This document shows, piece after piece, positions 34,991-48,200 of a stretch of 64,000 nt of DNA. The notes beneath the pieces are model-generated. The model saw only the letters and a list, made by a program, of their open reading frames with translations. It searched no databases and was not told the origin of the DNA. A program made the translations under genes and the position numbers. The number at the start of each line of letters is the position of its first letter. Within the stretch, counting starts at the first letter, position 1. Source of the stretch: Guyanagaster necrorhizus (taxonomy: Eukaryota; Basidiomycota; Agaricomycetes; Agaricales; Physalacriaceae); the NCBI RefSeq assembly GCF_019112545.1, contig NW_025064898.1, positions 711,993 through 775,992 on the forward strand, given 5' to 3'.

Positions 34991-37990
34991 AGGCTTGAGT
35001 TCTAGTGTGGGTCCATTGAGTGCTGAGCTCTTATGATTGTAGACAAAAATTTCTTGTAGTATAAAGTGTATATAGAAAGTGTTAGAGTGAAGGAGTGGAA
35101 ACCAGGTTGGACTATGATTTCAAAAGGACCAAGGTATTTCTTGGAGAATTTTCTGATCAGACAGATAGTTTTGATATGTTTGGAACTGAGATAAACCTTG
35201 TCACCCACTGTAAATGGAGGCACTGGAATCTAATGCTTGTCTGCTTAGATCTTATAGCAAGTCTGAACTTCAGAAATTTCATCTTTTAATACTTAATAGA
35301 GCTCATCAAGGTTGACTGCAAAGTTTCAGATCTGAGTGGAGACAATGTCTCCTTCAGGATGAATGGTGATATTAAGGTGATAATTCTTGTTAGCAAAGAA
35401 TGGGAAAATTCTAGTAGATGTGTTAGAGGCATTGTTGTAGGCAAATTCAGCAATAAGTAAGAGAGTATCCCAGTTGTCCTGTTGGTAGAAGCAGTAGATG
35501 CAGATGTATTGTTCTAGAGTTTGGTTTACTCATTTAGTTTGTCTATTAGTCTCTGGATGGTAGCTGAAAGTGAGATGGAGTTTTATATCAAGGGCAATAC
35601 CTAGAGTATGAGTGAACTGAGAAACAAATTCAGAGCCATGATTAAAGATGATATGACTGGGTACTCTATGTTTGGAGAAGATATGAGTGAGAAAAAGCTA
35701 GGCAAGCTCTATAGAGTTGATGGTGTCATGAGTGGGAATGAAGATGGCTTGCTTGCTAGTCCAGTCAATAATTACTAAAATAGCAGTAAATCTATTGGAA
35801 TCCAGTAATTGTTCAATAAAATCCATAGAAATAGAGTCCTATGGCCATTCAGAAACTGATAGAGGTTTGAATAGCCTATAGAGGTGGTGTCTGGGTGTCT
35901 TATTGCATTTACAAACTGTGCAGGACTTAATATAGTGTCAAACATATTCATGCATCTTTGGCCAAATGTAATTCCACCAGACTAGCTCTAATGTCTGATT
36001 TTGACCAAAGTAGCCTGCCAAGATATAGTCATGATTGTTCTGTAGTATACAGAGATAGAGATCATCAGAGTCTGGGATATAAATATGGCCTTCAAAGTAA
36101 AGGATGTTATATTCATCAATAGACCACTGAGAGAAAGAGAATTCAAAAGTGGCCTTGGCCTGGCAAAGGCCATTGGAAAATATAGGGCCAGAGGATTATG
36201 CTTGTTTGATATCAGTGTAGAGTTTATCAATATCCATGATGGCACTAGCTCATAGAGTAGAGCCTTTGAGGTAGGTTGCATAGAGTGATGCAGAAAGTTG
36301 TTTTTGGGTAAACACAGGTCAGAAATTGTGGGAATTGACTTGGATGTATTGGCTATCTCTCTCTTTAGGGTAGATATCCTATCATCTAGTGAGTGTATCT
36401 GGTTTTCTGCCAAGTTTTCTAGGGTGGAATCAGATTACTAAGTTGAACTGAGATAGGTATTCAGACTAGCAGACCTGTCAGTGAGTCAGAATCTTGGTGA
36501 TAGCAAAGTATTCAAGATTCTTGTAGTCTGTTATAATATTGATGGAGTCTGTGGAGCCTTCAAAGTAGTGCTGCCAATGTTTGAAAGCTTCAAAAATGGC
36601 CAGAAGCTTCTTGTCATAGGTGTCATAGTTGAGTTTGGCATTATGGAGACTTCAGGAGCAGAAAGCAATAGGATGAATTTTGCCATCTTTGAGATAAATA
36701 GAGAGGATGGCTGCAATAGCATAGTCAGAGGCATTGGTCTCCTCCACTATTCATTGATTAAAGATCCAGTGAGTAAGGATGAAAGTGTGTGTAAAGACCT
36801 GTTTCAACTTGTTGAAGACAGCTAAGCATTTATTATTAAATTTCTATGGAATTCTTTTGTGAGTGAGTCATATAAGGGAAATAATGAGATAGAATATAGC
36901 CTAAGTATTTCACAGAGTCTCAGTTGAATTTGCATTTAGAGCCTTTGCAGTAGAGTTCATTAGCTCTAAGCCTGTGTAGAACTTCACAAACATGTTTCTG
37001 ATGATCTTCTGGATTGTTGGAATATATAAGAATGTCATCAAGATAGACTACTATTGATATGTTGAGCATGTCAGAATATATCATTCACAAAAAGTTGGAA
37101 TACCACTAAAGTATTTGTAAGGCCAAAAGGCATGATATGCCATTCAAAGGAACTATAACAGATTTAGAAGGCTGTTTTCCATTCATTTTCTTTAGCTATG
37201 TGAACAAGATGGTAGACATGTCAAAGGTTGAGCTTAATGTAAATGCATGCAGAGTGAGTGGAGTCAAAGAGATCAGAAATGGGAGAAAGAGGATAGCAGT
37301 TCTTCCTAGAGATTTTATTCAGACTGTGATAGTCAATGCAAAGTCAGAGTTGACTGGTCTTTTTCTTGACAAACAGGACTGGAGCCTCATGCAGAGAGTG
37401 AAATGGAGTAATAAACCTGTTATACAAATTATCATCAATAAACTCTCATAGAGCTTTGAGTTCAGATTCTGAGAGAGAATAAATAGGTCTAAGCAGTAGA
37501 GATGTTCCTTCCTCAAGGTTGATTTTGAGATCATATGGCCTGTGTTTGGATAGCTTTTTAGAGAGGATATTACTGAAGATGTCTGCAAAATTGTGATACT
37601 CTACTGGCACTGATAAAAGATCTGCCAGTTCTATAGATGCAGCTTTAGCTCTAATATTAGGCAAGGAATACTACAGTGTGAACTGCTGAGTGCCTTCTTC
37701 TGCACTGGCTCAGACAAATGCAGCAGCAGATATGATGGAGATCTTTAGATGTGCTTTCATAATAGACTCTGAGAAAGAATAGAAATAAATGGATTCATAT
37801 GGAAATAGAGTCTGCCAGCATCCTGAAGCAGATTTGGAATGGCATGAAGCCTCAGAGATTAAACTGATAGAGTCTAATGGGTACAGAAGTCCCAGAATTG
37901 AGCTAGAAGGCTCAAAGAGGGATGGACTGTTGTTTTATGGGCACAAAAGTCCTAGGGATGCAGTGGAGGCTGCAGAATTAGTTGGAGTGA
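34990..37990 (-). pseudogene. B2 RT, RNase H and integrase
   Basis: Minus-strand reading. RT starts near 37664 with VEYHNFADIFSNILSKKLSK, PYDLKINLEEG and LLRPIYSLSE. Its catalytic box YLDDIL is intact (Asp-Asp codons at 37034-37039). RNase H lies at about 36830-36430. The pre-integrase region (ILINSTLISNKHNPLALYF is out of frame; in frame IMDIDKLYTDIKQA) is near 36240. The HHCC and core regions run 36000-35300. The C-terminal part (PPFTVGDKVYLSSKHIKT at about 35220-35165) ends soon after HSFTLTL. There the sequence jumps to text equal to the post-chromodomain region of B1, so the chromodomain is deleted. Confidence 0.8.
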
Positions 37991-39982
37991 GATTCTGGTA
38001 GCTTGAGTGGAAAGTGATACTGTTTTCAGTCCAGTCAATCAGTGGATTGTAGCAGAAGAGCCAGTTGTATCCTAGGATAAGATTGCAAGATGAATTCAGA
38101 TGAGTGACATAAAAGTTGATGGGAAAGATGTCTCTAGAAGGAAAACAGATAGGGATAATTGCAATTTGAGATATACAGCTTCTGACAAAGCCATCAAATA
38201 ATCAGAGTTGCACACTAGGGATGGTTTTAATAGAAATATCATTGGCAGCTACATACTTAGTGTCAACAAAGCAGTGGCTAGAATCAGAATCAATAAAAGC
38301 AAGAAAACACAGAATGGCAGAAGCTGGGGATCTATCAGACTTCATACTAGTTAGTAATTCTGCTAAAAGTGGAAGATAGAAAGATTGATTGGAAACAGAT
38401 GTTGCATTGAGAGTGATGACCTCTGATGTGCAAATAGAGTCAATGCAATCCTGAACTCACATAGAGAGAACAGAGTTGCTTCCTAGTTTTCCAACTTGGT
38501 TGGAGCCAGTTCCTTGAGAGCAGTGTCTATTTTAGCTGCATGACTCTTGGCAGAGGCTATAGTCTTCTATTTGTTGCAATTCTCAGTCTTGTTCTTGGCT
38601 CTACAGAATATGCAAAGGTTGTTCTGGTGCCAGCAGTCTTTTTCTTTCTGAGTAAGATAGCTATCTTTGCCTAGCATGTTGGTATAAGGCTTAGAGGTGA
38701 TAGATTTCAGTGTGGAGCTGGAGTCTGAGGAAGAAGAGTTAGACCCCTTGGATTTGAGGTTAGAGGATTAGTTGGAGGTCTTATTATCTCAATTTTCACA
38801 GGCAATTTTGGTCTTTCAGGTCCAGTAGTGAGCATCAAGTTCTTAGGCAAGAAAGTGCATATTATAGAGGTTGTTTGGCTTTCTATGGTAGGCCATATTA
38901 TCCTTGATGTGAGTGCAGAGACTATGGTAAAAGGCATAGCAGAGGAAGTTATCTCTATATCCAATTTATGAGGCATACTGATTGAATTAGACCATATACT
39001 TTATGATCTGGTCTCTATCATGCATCTGAATGTGTTCTAATGCATCTTTGGCATCTCCAATGGTGTTGAAGAGGCCAAAGTTGCTACAAAGCTTATTCAA
39101 GAAAGCTATATAGGAGAATTGCCAGGCTGGTGGATTCTGTGGATTGGAGTTAAGAATGTCTGATTCAAACTAGTTAAGTGCAATGCCAGCCAGAAAAGAG
39201 ATGGCATAGTTAATCTTGTTAGTATCCATTGTGAACACAAGGTCTGTCATTGAAGTTTAACTAAAGAGAGATGATGAAGACCTTCAGTTTGTGAGAGTCA
39301 AAGCCATCAAAGGGTTCTGGTTTCTTGACTTTAGTATAGATAGTGGCTGGCTTAGGGTCATTGAGAGAAGCAGAGACTTCTTGTAACAGATTCATAAATT
39401 CTAGAAACATGTCCTGCTAGTTTGGATTGCTGCTTTCTGTGGAGCCACTGGAGTCACCTGAGCTATTGAAACTATCTGATCCTTCTGATTCACCTGGCCC
39501 TCCTGGCCCTTCTAAAAAGGAATTTGATGGGTTACCACCTCCTGTCAGACAGAAGTATGAGTAAGAGTGTCTTTATCTCTGCCCTCTAAGTCTAGGCTGT
39601 CTGAATTCTCATGCATATTGCCTAGGGATAAGGAGTCTATCATAGAGTCACTTTGAATGCTGTATATTATGCTGGCCCATCAGGCTCTGTTGGTTGAGAT
39701 GCTAATAGCATCAAAAGAGTTAAGAGAATTATCATAATTTGGTTGGTAGGCAGTAAAGCTAGAGTGGGTGTAGATTTCCCTATGGGAAGGTTATCCTCCA
39801 CTAGAGGCTGACCTGAAGAGCCCTGGTTGTTCTTTTGAGGTGAAGGCCAGAATGCCTTCTATAGAGAACATGCTGGAATGGCTGGGTTGAGTTTGTTTGG
39901 AGTTGGCTTCTCTGAGTTGAGCAAATGTGGTGGACATAATAAAAAATTTCTTTTTGACTCAAGGGTTTGAGTTTGAATATAC
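37990..39982 (-). pseudogene. B2 gag and protease
   Basis: Minus-strand reading. The gag leader is around 39940-39600, followed by a Gly/Pro/Ser-rich linker (SGDSSGSTESSNPN is approximate, near 39470-39430). The core lies around 39370-39000, and the knuckle near 38640-38580 reads CWHQNNLCIFCRAKNKTENC. Protease near 38330-38240 reads AFIDSDSSHCFVDTKY, where the Gly of DSG is Asp. The spacing equals the B1 gag. Many TGA/TAG/TAA stops. Confidence 0.77.
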
Positions 39983-40475
39983 TATTAGGAACATACTAAT
40001 TGATTGGGTTTGAGTGCATGCACAGAGACTAACAGAGCATATGAGCATCAATGAAGCTATTGGCAATATCATTCTTAGTCAAGGCTCAGGAATATAGATT
40101 GACAAAACAGAGTTTCATTGAGGAAGTGAAGAGAGATATCCGTTAGAGTGGAATCTGACAGACAAGGTAGAGAGAAGCTGAAATAAGCATGAAGTGTAGG
40201 TGGCTTATCTAAGTTGATATTCAAACTGAGTAATTATAATGCTTGTATATGGTTTATATACTATCAGTAGTTAATTCTGAGTTGGAGTCTATTAGATTCC
40301 AGTGTCAGCTGTTCACTACTATATTTAGAGTCTAGATACTAGAATGTGAAATACAGATATGAAATAATAATGATAAAATAAAATTGGTAGGTAATAGGAA
40401 GTGACAGAGTCTGATGAGTCTTATGGCTTCATCATTGGTTGAGGTGACACAGAGACTGATGGCATGCACATAACA
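39983..40475 (-). repeat. B2 5' LTR (493 bp)
   Basis: On the plus strand it runs from TATTAGGAACATAC to GCACATAACA. The minus-strand end TAATA is TAACA with C to T, and the minus-strand start is TGTTATGTGCATGCC. The primer-site region below it (minus strand GTATATTCAAACTCAAACCC) matches that of B1. Confidence 0.9.
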
Positions 40476-41645
40476 AGAGTGTGAAATCTGTCAATGAACC
40501 AAATCAAGCATGCAGATACAAGCCACCCCTTTTTATCCAAACAAGATCCCAACAGAACCATAGACACATATTTCAGTTGACATGATTAGCAGGCTCTCAG
40601 ACTGCAATAGCTATGATATCATTATTGTCATCATTGATCAATTCTCAAAGGCCATCATCTCAGTTGCATGCTCAACTGAACTGTCTTCTAAGGGATAGGC
40701 AAAACTACTACATGATGAAGTCTATGCAAAACACAGGATGCCTCAAGTTATCATCTCAGACTAAAGTCTGCAATTTGTCTTCAAATTTCTTGCTAATCTC
40801 TATCACCTTCTCAACATCCAAAGCAATGCATCAACCACCCATTATCTGTAAACTAATGGGCAGACCAAGCATGTTAATCAAGAAATTGAGAAGTACCTTC
40901 AGATGTTCATCAATCGCAGACAGGATGACTGGACTGAATGGCTTATCTTGGTGGCATTCTAACACAATAACTAAATCTACTCTATGACCAACAAGACCCT
41001 CTTCTTCATTAACTATAGATATCATCCTCACATTATAATCATAAACTAATGCAACACTATGATCCTTGCCTCATCTGACTTCATACAGCTTATAACTGCA
41101 ATACATACTGAAACACACACCACTCTCAAAAAAGCAGCCACTGCCATGAAAACACAATACAATAAACACCAGCAGTCTGCTCATGAATACTCTGTTGATG
41201 ACAAAGTCTGGCTGGATGCCAGCAACCTTCACCTCCTTTATTCAAAATGCAAACTCACTAATAAATGAACTGGGCTCTTTCTCATACTTATGAAAGTTGG
41301 TGCTTTCATATATCACTTGAAACTCTCTGACTCTTGGTGGGTACATCTAGTATTTAACAAAACACTTCTCACCCTCTACATTGCATTGGCCTTTCCCAAC
41401 TAAGAGATTCTGCCTTTCCTAAAACCAATCCTAATTGAAGATAAGGAACATTATAAAATTAAACAGATTCTGAATCACAAACTCCACAAAGTTTGAGCCT
41501 GTAGTGGTGGCAGTCATACTATTGTCTACTATCTAGTCAAATGGAAAGGCTATGGACTTGAATCCAACCAATAGATTCATGAATGGGATCTGAATGCAGA
41601 TGACATCACATATGACTATGAAATTTCTATCAATTAACCCATTAG
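40476..41645 (+). pseudogene. E integrase core and chromodomain
   Basis: This resumes at AGAGT with the second half of the zinc-binding domain (ECEICQ). The core follows: SVDMISRLSDCNSYDIIIVI, PQVIISD then a stop at the DRG position, and TNGQTKHVNQEIEKYL. The C-terminal region has KTQYNKHQQSAHEYSVDDKVWLD near 41145-41215. The chromodomain at about 41450-41640 (HYKIKQILNHKL, VYYLVKWKGYGLESNQ, TAG) keeps the Trp that is TGA in A1, F and G, but loses the next Trp. The piece ends at 41645 with ATTAG, where G was inserted. Confidence 0.83.
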
Positions 41646-42097
41646 TGTTATGATTTTCTCTTCTTTCCTTATTTTTAACCCTTATTTATGCTTAGTCAAG
41701 GCATCAAGAACAAGTGCTTAGAACTGTGAGAAGGCTTAGTCATTATAACAGGCTGACTTTGTTATAGTTCTTTGATGCAACTGATGTCTAATGACAAATG
41801 CACAATCAGCCTTTTAGTAATGACATTCAAGGACAAAGAGCATCCAGAACAGAGAAACACACAATAAGTACAAGTATTAATAGCAAACCATATACTGTAT
41901 TTAAGAAGGCTCGCTCTTGCTGGTAAATCCCCAGCTTTGAGCTAAAGTTTATTCACATCATTCTACTCTTGAGCCAACTCTTTAGCCTTATGACACAATG
42001 ACTGTAAATCACATCAGTGAACTCAGATAACTATCCAAAGTGTGAGGTAGCTTCTGTTTATCATGTGGTTTCACTTACATGATGCTTAGGTCTAACA
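41646..42097 (+). repeat. G 5' LTR (452 bp)
   Basis: Starts TGTTATGATTTTCTC and ends GGTCTAACA, followed by the primer-site region ATTAGCTTGAAGCTTCC. It has a TATTTAAGAAGGCTCGCTCTTGC area near 41898-41920, which is a TATA-like stretch followed by the family-wide block CTTGCTGGTAAA. Confidence 0.93.
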
Positions 42098-42339
42098 ATT
42101 AGCTTGAAGCTTCCTAGTTCTCTTTCTCAAGCCTAATTGTGCTGAGAAACCAAATGCCCCCTCTCAGTAACAACAATCTGAACTTTGACTATAAGTTCTT
42201 TGAACTCATCTCTTCCATCATTAGAACACTGATTGGCCTCTTGATGATCATCCAGCTGTGCAAGGGACACCATTCTATTACCACCTAGGCTATCAGACAC
42301 TATCAAGAATTCCAAAACATCTAATGCATTCTATGAAAC

Positions 42340-45280
42340 ATGATCTCTGACCTCCTCCTCCATGACATCCTTGAATCCCAAAGAATGACCTACCAGCCCT
42401 CAGAGGCTGGGCCTAGCAGCTCACATCAGAGAAATGGTCAAGAAGAAGAGAGAAGACAGTACTCCCTTCAATCTGAAGACTGAGATCATAGCATTCCAAG
42501 AAGATACAGAATCCTTATATCAGGAAACCTTTCTGAAGCTTAGAACCTCTCTGAGGACTTCTTCCAGCAGTTCCTCTCCCCCTCTTCTATCTCCCAGACC
42601 CATGGGATTGCTGACCATGCCCAGGACTCTCTTGATGCCCCTCAGATGGCTTCAAGATCCTATGCACCAACATCTGGCAGCCAGCCTCATGGCTCCCATT
42701 CCCCTGCAGCCAGCAGCACCCAGATGGGAGAAGACCCTGACCAGCATAATGACGAGCAATGATAACAAGAGCGATGAGAGGAAGCCATATCCTGGTACTT
42801 CCCAATCTGAGACTTTACTGTCCCCTTTGATTATGATGAAGCTATCCAACAAGAAGGGCATAGGCAGCAGAATGAGCTGCAGCCAGTACACAGCAAGCCT
42901 GAGGACTGAAATGCAGTGGAGGAGCTTCAAAAGAGGATGGCCACCAAGTACAATGAGCAGAACAGGGACCACCAGCAAGAGGTGGAGAGAAACAGACTGG
43001 CTAGAGCCAATGTCTCCAATTGATATAGACTTCGACCAGAGGTCACCAATGTACTCACACCAGTATGAGTGGATCTCTCTCCCTCCTCCCCTATCTTCAG
43101 AAAACCCAGCACTTCCTAGAGTGGAACCTCTGAGTACTGAGCTGATGGCACCTGAACCAGAAGAAGCCACAGACCCTCCACCCCACAATATCCTCTGGCC
43201 CAACAAACCCCCAGCACTGACTCTGCATTTGGAAGTGACAAATCCTGGAAATACCCACATCTCTACCCATGCACTCTGAGGATTTCTTGGAAGTAGGGTT
43301 ATTGGACAGCTTATTGATGATGACTACCAGCAGAACGTCCACCTCTATCACAAGCAAGTGGAGGTGGTGAGAGCAACTGGGGGAAACCGGTATGACTCCA
43401 GCATTAGCAGTTGACCTGCTGCCACCTATGACAATATACCAGGTCCTTCAACTGTTGGGCTGAGCATCCAGCCAGAGCAGTGAAATGACAATACAGCTAG
43501 AGAAGAGAGAGAATTTCTACAACCCACCTGCTGTTTCTCTCCTTGAGGAGGAAGAGGATGATGAGGACATGGAGGAAGAAACTGAAAGCAGTGATCCACC
43601 TTGCTCTGGTGGAGGATTTGCATATGAAACCACAGATAAAGAAGAACTGGAGCAGAAAATAAAGAAGGTGAGGATGCAGGAGTATCAGGAGTATTACCTG
43701 CAGGGGGTAAAATTTTTATGGTGTGATGCTATCTGGGTAGCATCACAATTAGGACAATTATATCTTCATTCTACAGCTGACGAATGAACAGAAATTCTGA
43801 GGCATGCAGCAACAGACTACACTGCAACTCAATATAACAACAGACATCCTGAAGATCAGGTTCAAAGACCACTGACATATCAGATGCTGACACCCATATG
43901 CCCAATGCTGCTGTTGTCATCTGTAACCCTAAAGCAAGCTGTATACATGGCCCTGTCCCTCTGAAGCACCTTTTCATACTCCATCCCTTTGACCCAATCA
44001 ATGGCAACTCAGCTGTCACAGCTACAGCCAGTGCCAAAAGAAAAACCGACCAGCTACTGAAACCCCTGAGTTGGCACAGAGAGCAGACTCCTAGGGGTGC
44101 AACCTCCACCTGATGAAGCCACAGAAAGTAATCCTGAGAAGAAACCAATCTGGAGTGACCCAGAGGCAATTCAACTGGGCTTCACTATTCAAGATGAGGT
44201 CATTGTCTAAAAAGAAGCATTACCTCATGGAAGTCCCATTGCTGATGATAACTCACTCCATTCTTTCCCTGGGCCCCCACATGAGTGGCAGTGACCCCCA
44301 TTCTCTGATTGGCCCAATCCAATGGATGCTCTACCCCATGACATGGCTGTCCTCTAGTGCTGCCCTAACCTCTTATGAAAGTCTCACCTCTTTAAAGGGG
44401 CATCTGATGACATTGATCAATTTATCATTAATTGCAAATAATATTTTAAGGTCTACATAGGGTACCTGGGAACTAACATGAATAAAGTGATCTTTATGGC
44501 TTCTTATCTTGAGAAAAAAGCCAAGAATTAGTGGATCCTCATCTCTCTGAACTTTCAATCATTGACTCAGGAACACTACCAGTACTCCTCATGGCTGGTA
44601 TTCAAACAGATGCTGCATGACAAATTCATTGATCCAGCAGTACAAAAAGTACACAAATAGAAGATCAAAAAATACAAAATGGGAAACAAGGCTGCCACAG
44701 ACTACTTTGATGAACTAGAATGCTTGGCAAAGCTCACTGGAATCTGGGAGGATGTAGCTAATGACAAGCAGATGGTCGAGGCCCTCAAGCGAGGAGTTCT
44801 CTCTTTGTACATCATGATGATCTCTGCAATCAGCATCAGAATCTTGATGCCAAATGGTTATGATGAATAGAAAGAACAGATCATCGAGATGTACAAAGAA
44901 TGACAAAGGCAGAAAGCAGAATCAATGACACTGCAAGAATACCCCAAGAAGTCAATGCCACCAACCCCAAACAAAGTGATGAGGACAACTGCCAGAAAAT
45001 CACCAGGATCCTCTATAGCTTCCACCTATAGCACTCAGAAGACTGGAACAGGAATAATATATACTGGGGCTGAGAAACCAATGGACATTGACCACATGAA
45101 GAAAGAAGAGAAGTGTTTTAATTGTAGATAGAAGGGCCACATGATAAAGGACTGCCCAAAGAAGAAGAGAACTTGAGAAGACATATGCATACAGATAGCC
45201 AAGTTACAGAAGGAAGATGAAGAACTTGGGAAGAAGACCAAAGTGGAGGAAGTAAAAGATGGGGCTGACCAGTGAGTGAT
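42340..45280 (+). pseudogene. G gag
   Basis: An ATG at 42340 starts the leader (MISDLLLHDI). The best open piece is 42434-43279 in another frame, so it is partly a shadow. The gag frame shows QDSLDAPQMASRSYAP near 42625. The central part, 43485-43787, is clean for 100 codons: it is Glu/Asp-rich (LEEEEDDEDMEEETESS), then KIKKVRMQEYQEYYLQGVKFLW. The capsid core lies at 44390-44870 (DEXQCLAKLTGIWEDVANDKQM region). The CCHC knuckle near 45112-45170 reads KCFNCR, stop, KGHMIKDCPKKKR with all four ligands kept. Confidence 0.8.
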
Positions 45281-45289
45281 TCCACTGAG

Positions 45290-48200
45290 CTGGCCAAGAA
45301 ACTTTATGGTATGCAATCCATAGCTGCTAGTCAGACTAATAGTACCCCTGTAGTTACACCTATGCCTACTCATACTATGCATTTGAATATACTACCAAGT
45401 ACTGTCATGCACACTGAAGAATCACAAGAAAAAACTCAATTGCCTCTGGGCTGAACAAGGATAGAGAACCCTAATACTTGGCTCAAACCATTTGACACTG
45501 AGTGAACCTGGCAAGCCATCAAAGATGCCAAAAACAAAGAAGCCATTAAAGCAGTACTCTAAAACTGGGTCCACTGAATCTGAGCTGAGAAAGTCATCGA
45601 TAAAATAATTGAAGACATTAGGAAAGCCAAATGGTGCTGAGCCTTAAAATGGCTTGACAAACTAAAAGAACCACCAAAGTTCATCTAATGGTTCAAAACA
45701 GCCAGATGGGACTTACTCACCAAGACATAAATCAAGACTTTAATGTCTCATTCTGTTCACACTGTAACTGCATTAATCGATAGTGGGTGCATGGGGAGCT
45801 CCATCAATTGCACTTTTGTCAACAAGCACAAGCTTCCAACCTGAGCTACTGCTGTCCCAATCCCAGTCTATAACACTGATGGGATGAAGAACCAAGCCAG
45901 CTCAATCACTGAATTTATAGAACTCAGACTCACAATCAGTGATCACTCAGAATGAATAGATCTGGCCATCATGGACCTTGGAACAAAGGAAGTCTTCTTG
46001 GGCCATGACTGGCTTATACATCACAATCTGCTGATCAATTGGAAAACTGAGTGAATCACATTCGCAAGGTGCCAATATCAGAAGATCCTATTCAAACTTC
46101 CTGATGAGGATCCTGAGGACCAGTGAGATGAGGAAATAGAGGACAGAGAAACAATCCTTGCTGTAGACCTCCAGCAGGAACTACACATCCAGGTGATGCA
46201 TCACACTAATGACTTGGCCACCAAAGCCAATGAGCAAAAAGTGGAAAAAACCTTTGAAGAAATGGTATCTGACTGGGCACATGACTTTAAAGACCTATTC
46301 AAAAAAGAAAGTTTTGATGAGTTGCCAAAACCAAAACCTTGGGACCATGCTATTGAGCTCATCCCGAATGCAAACACCAACCTGGATTGTAAAACCTACT
46401 CTCTTGGCATCAATGAGCAGTAAGAACTCAACAAGTTTCTAGATGAAAACTTGTCCAATGAGTGTATCAGACTCTCCAATCCCCCATGGCATCATCCTTC
46501 TTCTTCATCAAAAAGAAGGATGGCAAGCTTTGGCCAGTCCAAGACTACTGAAAGCTTAATGAGATGATCATTAAAAACCAATATTCTCTTCTGCTGATTT
46601 TCAAGCTAATGGATAAGCTTCAGGGCACCAAATACCACATGAAACTTGACATCCAGTGGGAGTACAACAATGTCTGCATCAAAGAGAGAGATGAGTGGAA
46701 GGCAGCATTCCAGATGAATCACAGATTATTTAAACCAATAGTCATGTTCTTTGGGCTCACCAACTCCCCAGCCACATTCCAGTGGATGATGAATGACATA
46801 TTTAAAGACCTCATCGCCACTGGAAAAGTCACCATCTATCTTGATGACATCTTAATCATGTCCAAGACAAAAGAGGAACACAGAAAGCTAGTATGACAAG
46901 TACTAGCCCTTATGAGAAAGCACAAATTATTCCTCAAAGCCGAGAAGTGTGAGTTCAAGATACTCAAGATGGAATACCTAGAGGTCATCATCTCAGAGGG
47001 AAGTATTCAAATGAACCCCATCAAAGTTGCAGGAGTGATTGAATGGCTAGAACTGATCAAGAAAAAGGAGTTATAATCATTCCTCAGTTTCACAAACTTC
47101 TACTGATGTTTCATCTGAGATTACAGCAAGATAGTATGCCTAATGACACAGCTGACTGGCAACACCTCCTGGAACTGAGGACCCTCTCAACAAACTATCT
47201 TCAACAACCTAAAAAGGTGATTAGCTGAGGATGTCATACTCACTATCCTAACACAAGGAGGAAAGTTTCGAGTCAAGGCGGACTCAAGTGAGGGGGCCAT
47301 TGGGGCTGTATTATCCCAGGAGCAGAACAGTAAATAGCAATCAGTTGCATTCCTATCAAAGGCACTCACTATAATGGAATGAAATTATGAAATATATGAC
47401 AAAGAGCTTCTTGCCATTATGCTCACCCTTGAAGAATGGTGACATTATCTGATCAGAGCTATCAAGGTCTTTAAAATTTGGACCAACCACCAAAACCTCT
47501 GATACTTCTGGCAGCCTCAGAAGTTAAACCACCAACAAGCTTGATGGGTTATAGAACTAAGCCAATATCAGTACATGCTCTATTATAAAGCAGAAACAGC
47601 TAACAAAAAAGCCAATCTGCTCAGCTGAAGAGCTGATCATGATCAAGAAGAGGCAGATAATAAGAGAGTGACATTACTATACCCTAAGCATTTTAGGGCT
47701 ATGATAATGCCAACAAAAGAGGAGATTCACAAATGTATAAAAAGCATGACTTATGATAGCTACAAGTGGGACCAATGAGTGGACCCCTCTCTTAATCACA
47801 AATGAGGAATGACAAAGGACAGAGGATTAATCTGCTATAATGGATGGATTTACATTCCAAGAGATCAGAGGCTCTGAGGTGAGATCATCACTACTTGCCA
47901 TGATCATGCCATGGCTGGTCATTCCAGAGTAGCTAAGACCAAAGAGTTGGTCCTGCAAAACTATTGATGGCCCAAAATGGGCAATGACATTACTACATAT
48001 ATCAAAGCATGCAAAACCTGTCAATGGGGTAAATCATCAATGCAGGCCCAGGCTGCCCTCCTGCACCCGAATGAGGTCCTGTCATCCCCATGGATCCACA
48101 TTTTGATCGATATGATCACTGGACTATCAGACTGTAATGGGTATGATGCAATCATCATTATAGTCAATCACTTCTCAAAAGTGATCATTCTGATTGTCTA

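Larger units (their letters stand above)
33039..40475 (-). mobile_element. Chromovirus B2 (7.4 kb), inserted in E
   Basis: A minus-strand family B element with both LTRs. Flanks are AGGGT (33034-33038) and AGAGT (40476-40480), a 5 bp duplication with one G to A type difference. Removing it restores the E integrase zinc-binding text (YVK then ECEICQ). It has gag, protease, RT, RNase H and integrase, but the chromodomain found in B1 is missing. Like B1, it carries an antisense gene between pol and the 3' LTR. Confidence 0.93.

Noticed and set aside
42434..43279. 281-codon open frame read as a stand-alone gene
   Set aside because: It lies inside G gag. The frame with gag similarity (SLDAPQMASRSYAP) is a neighbouring one, so much of this frame is a shadow. 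No separate protein family is recognised.
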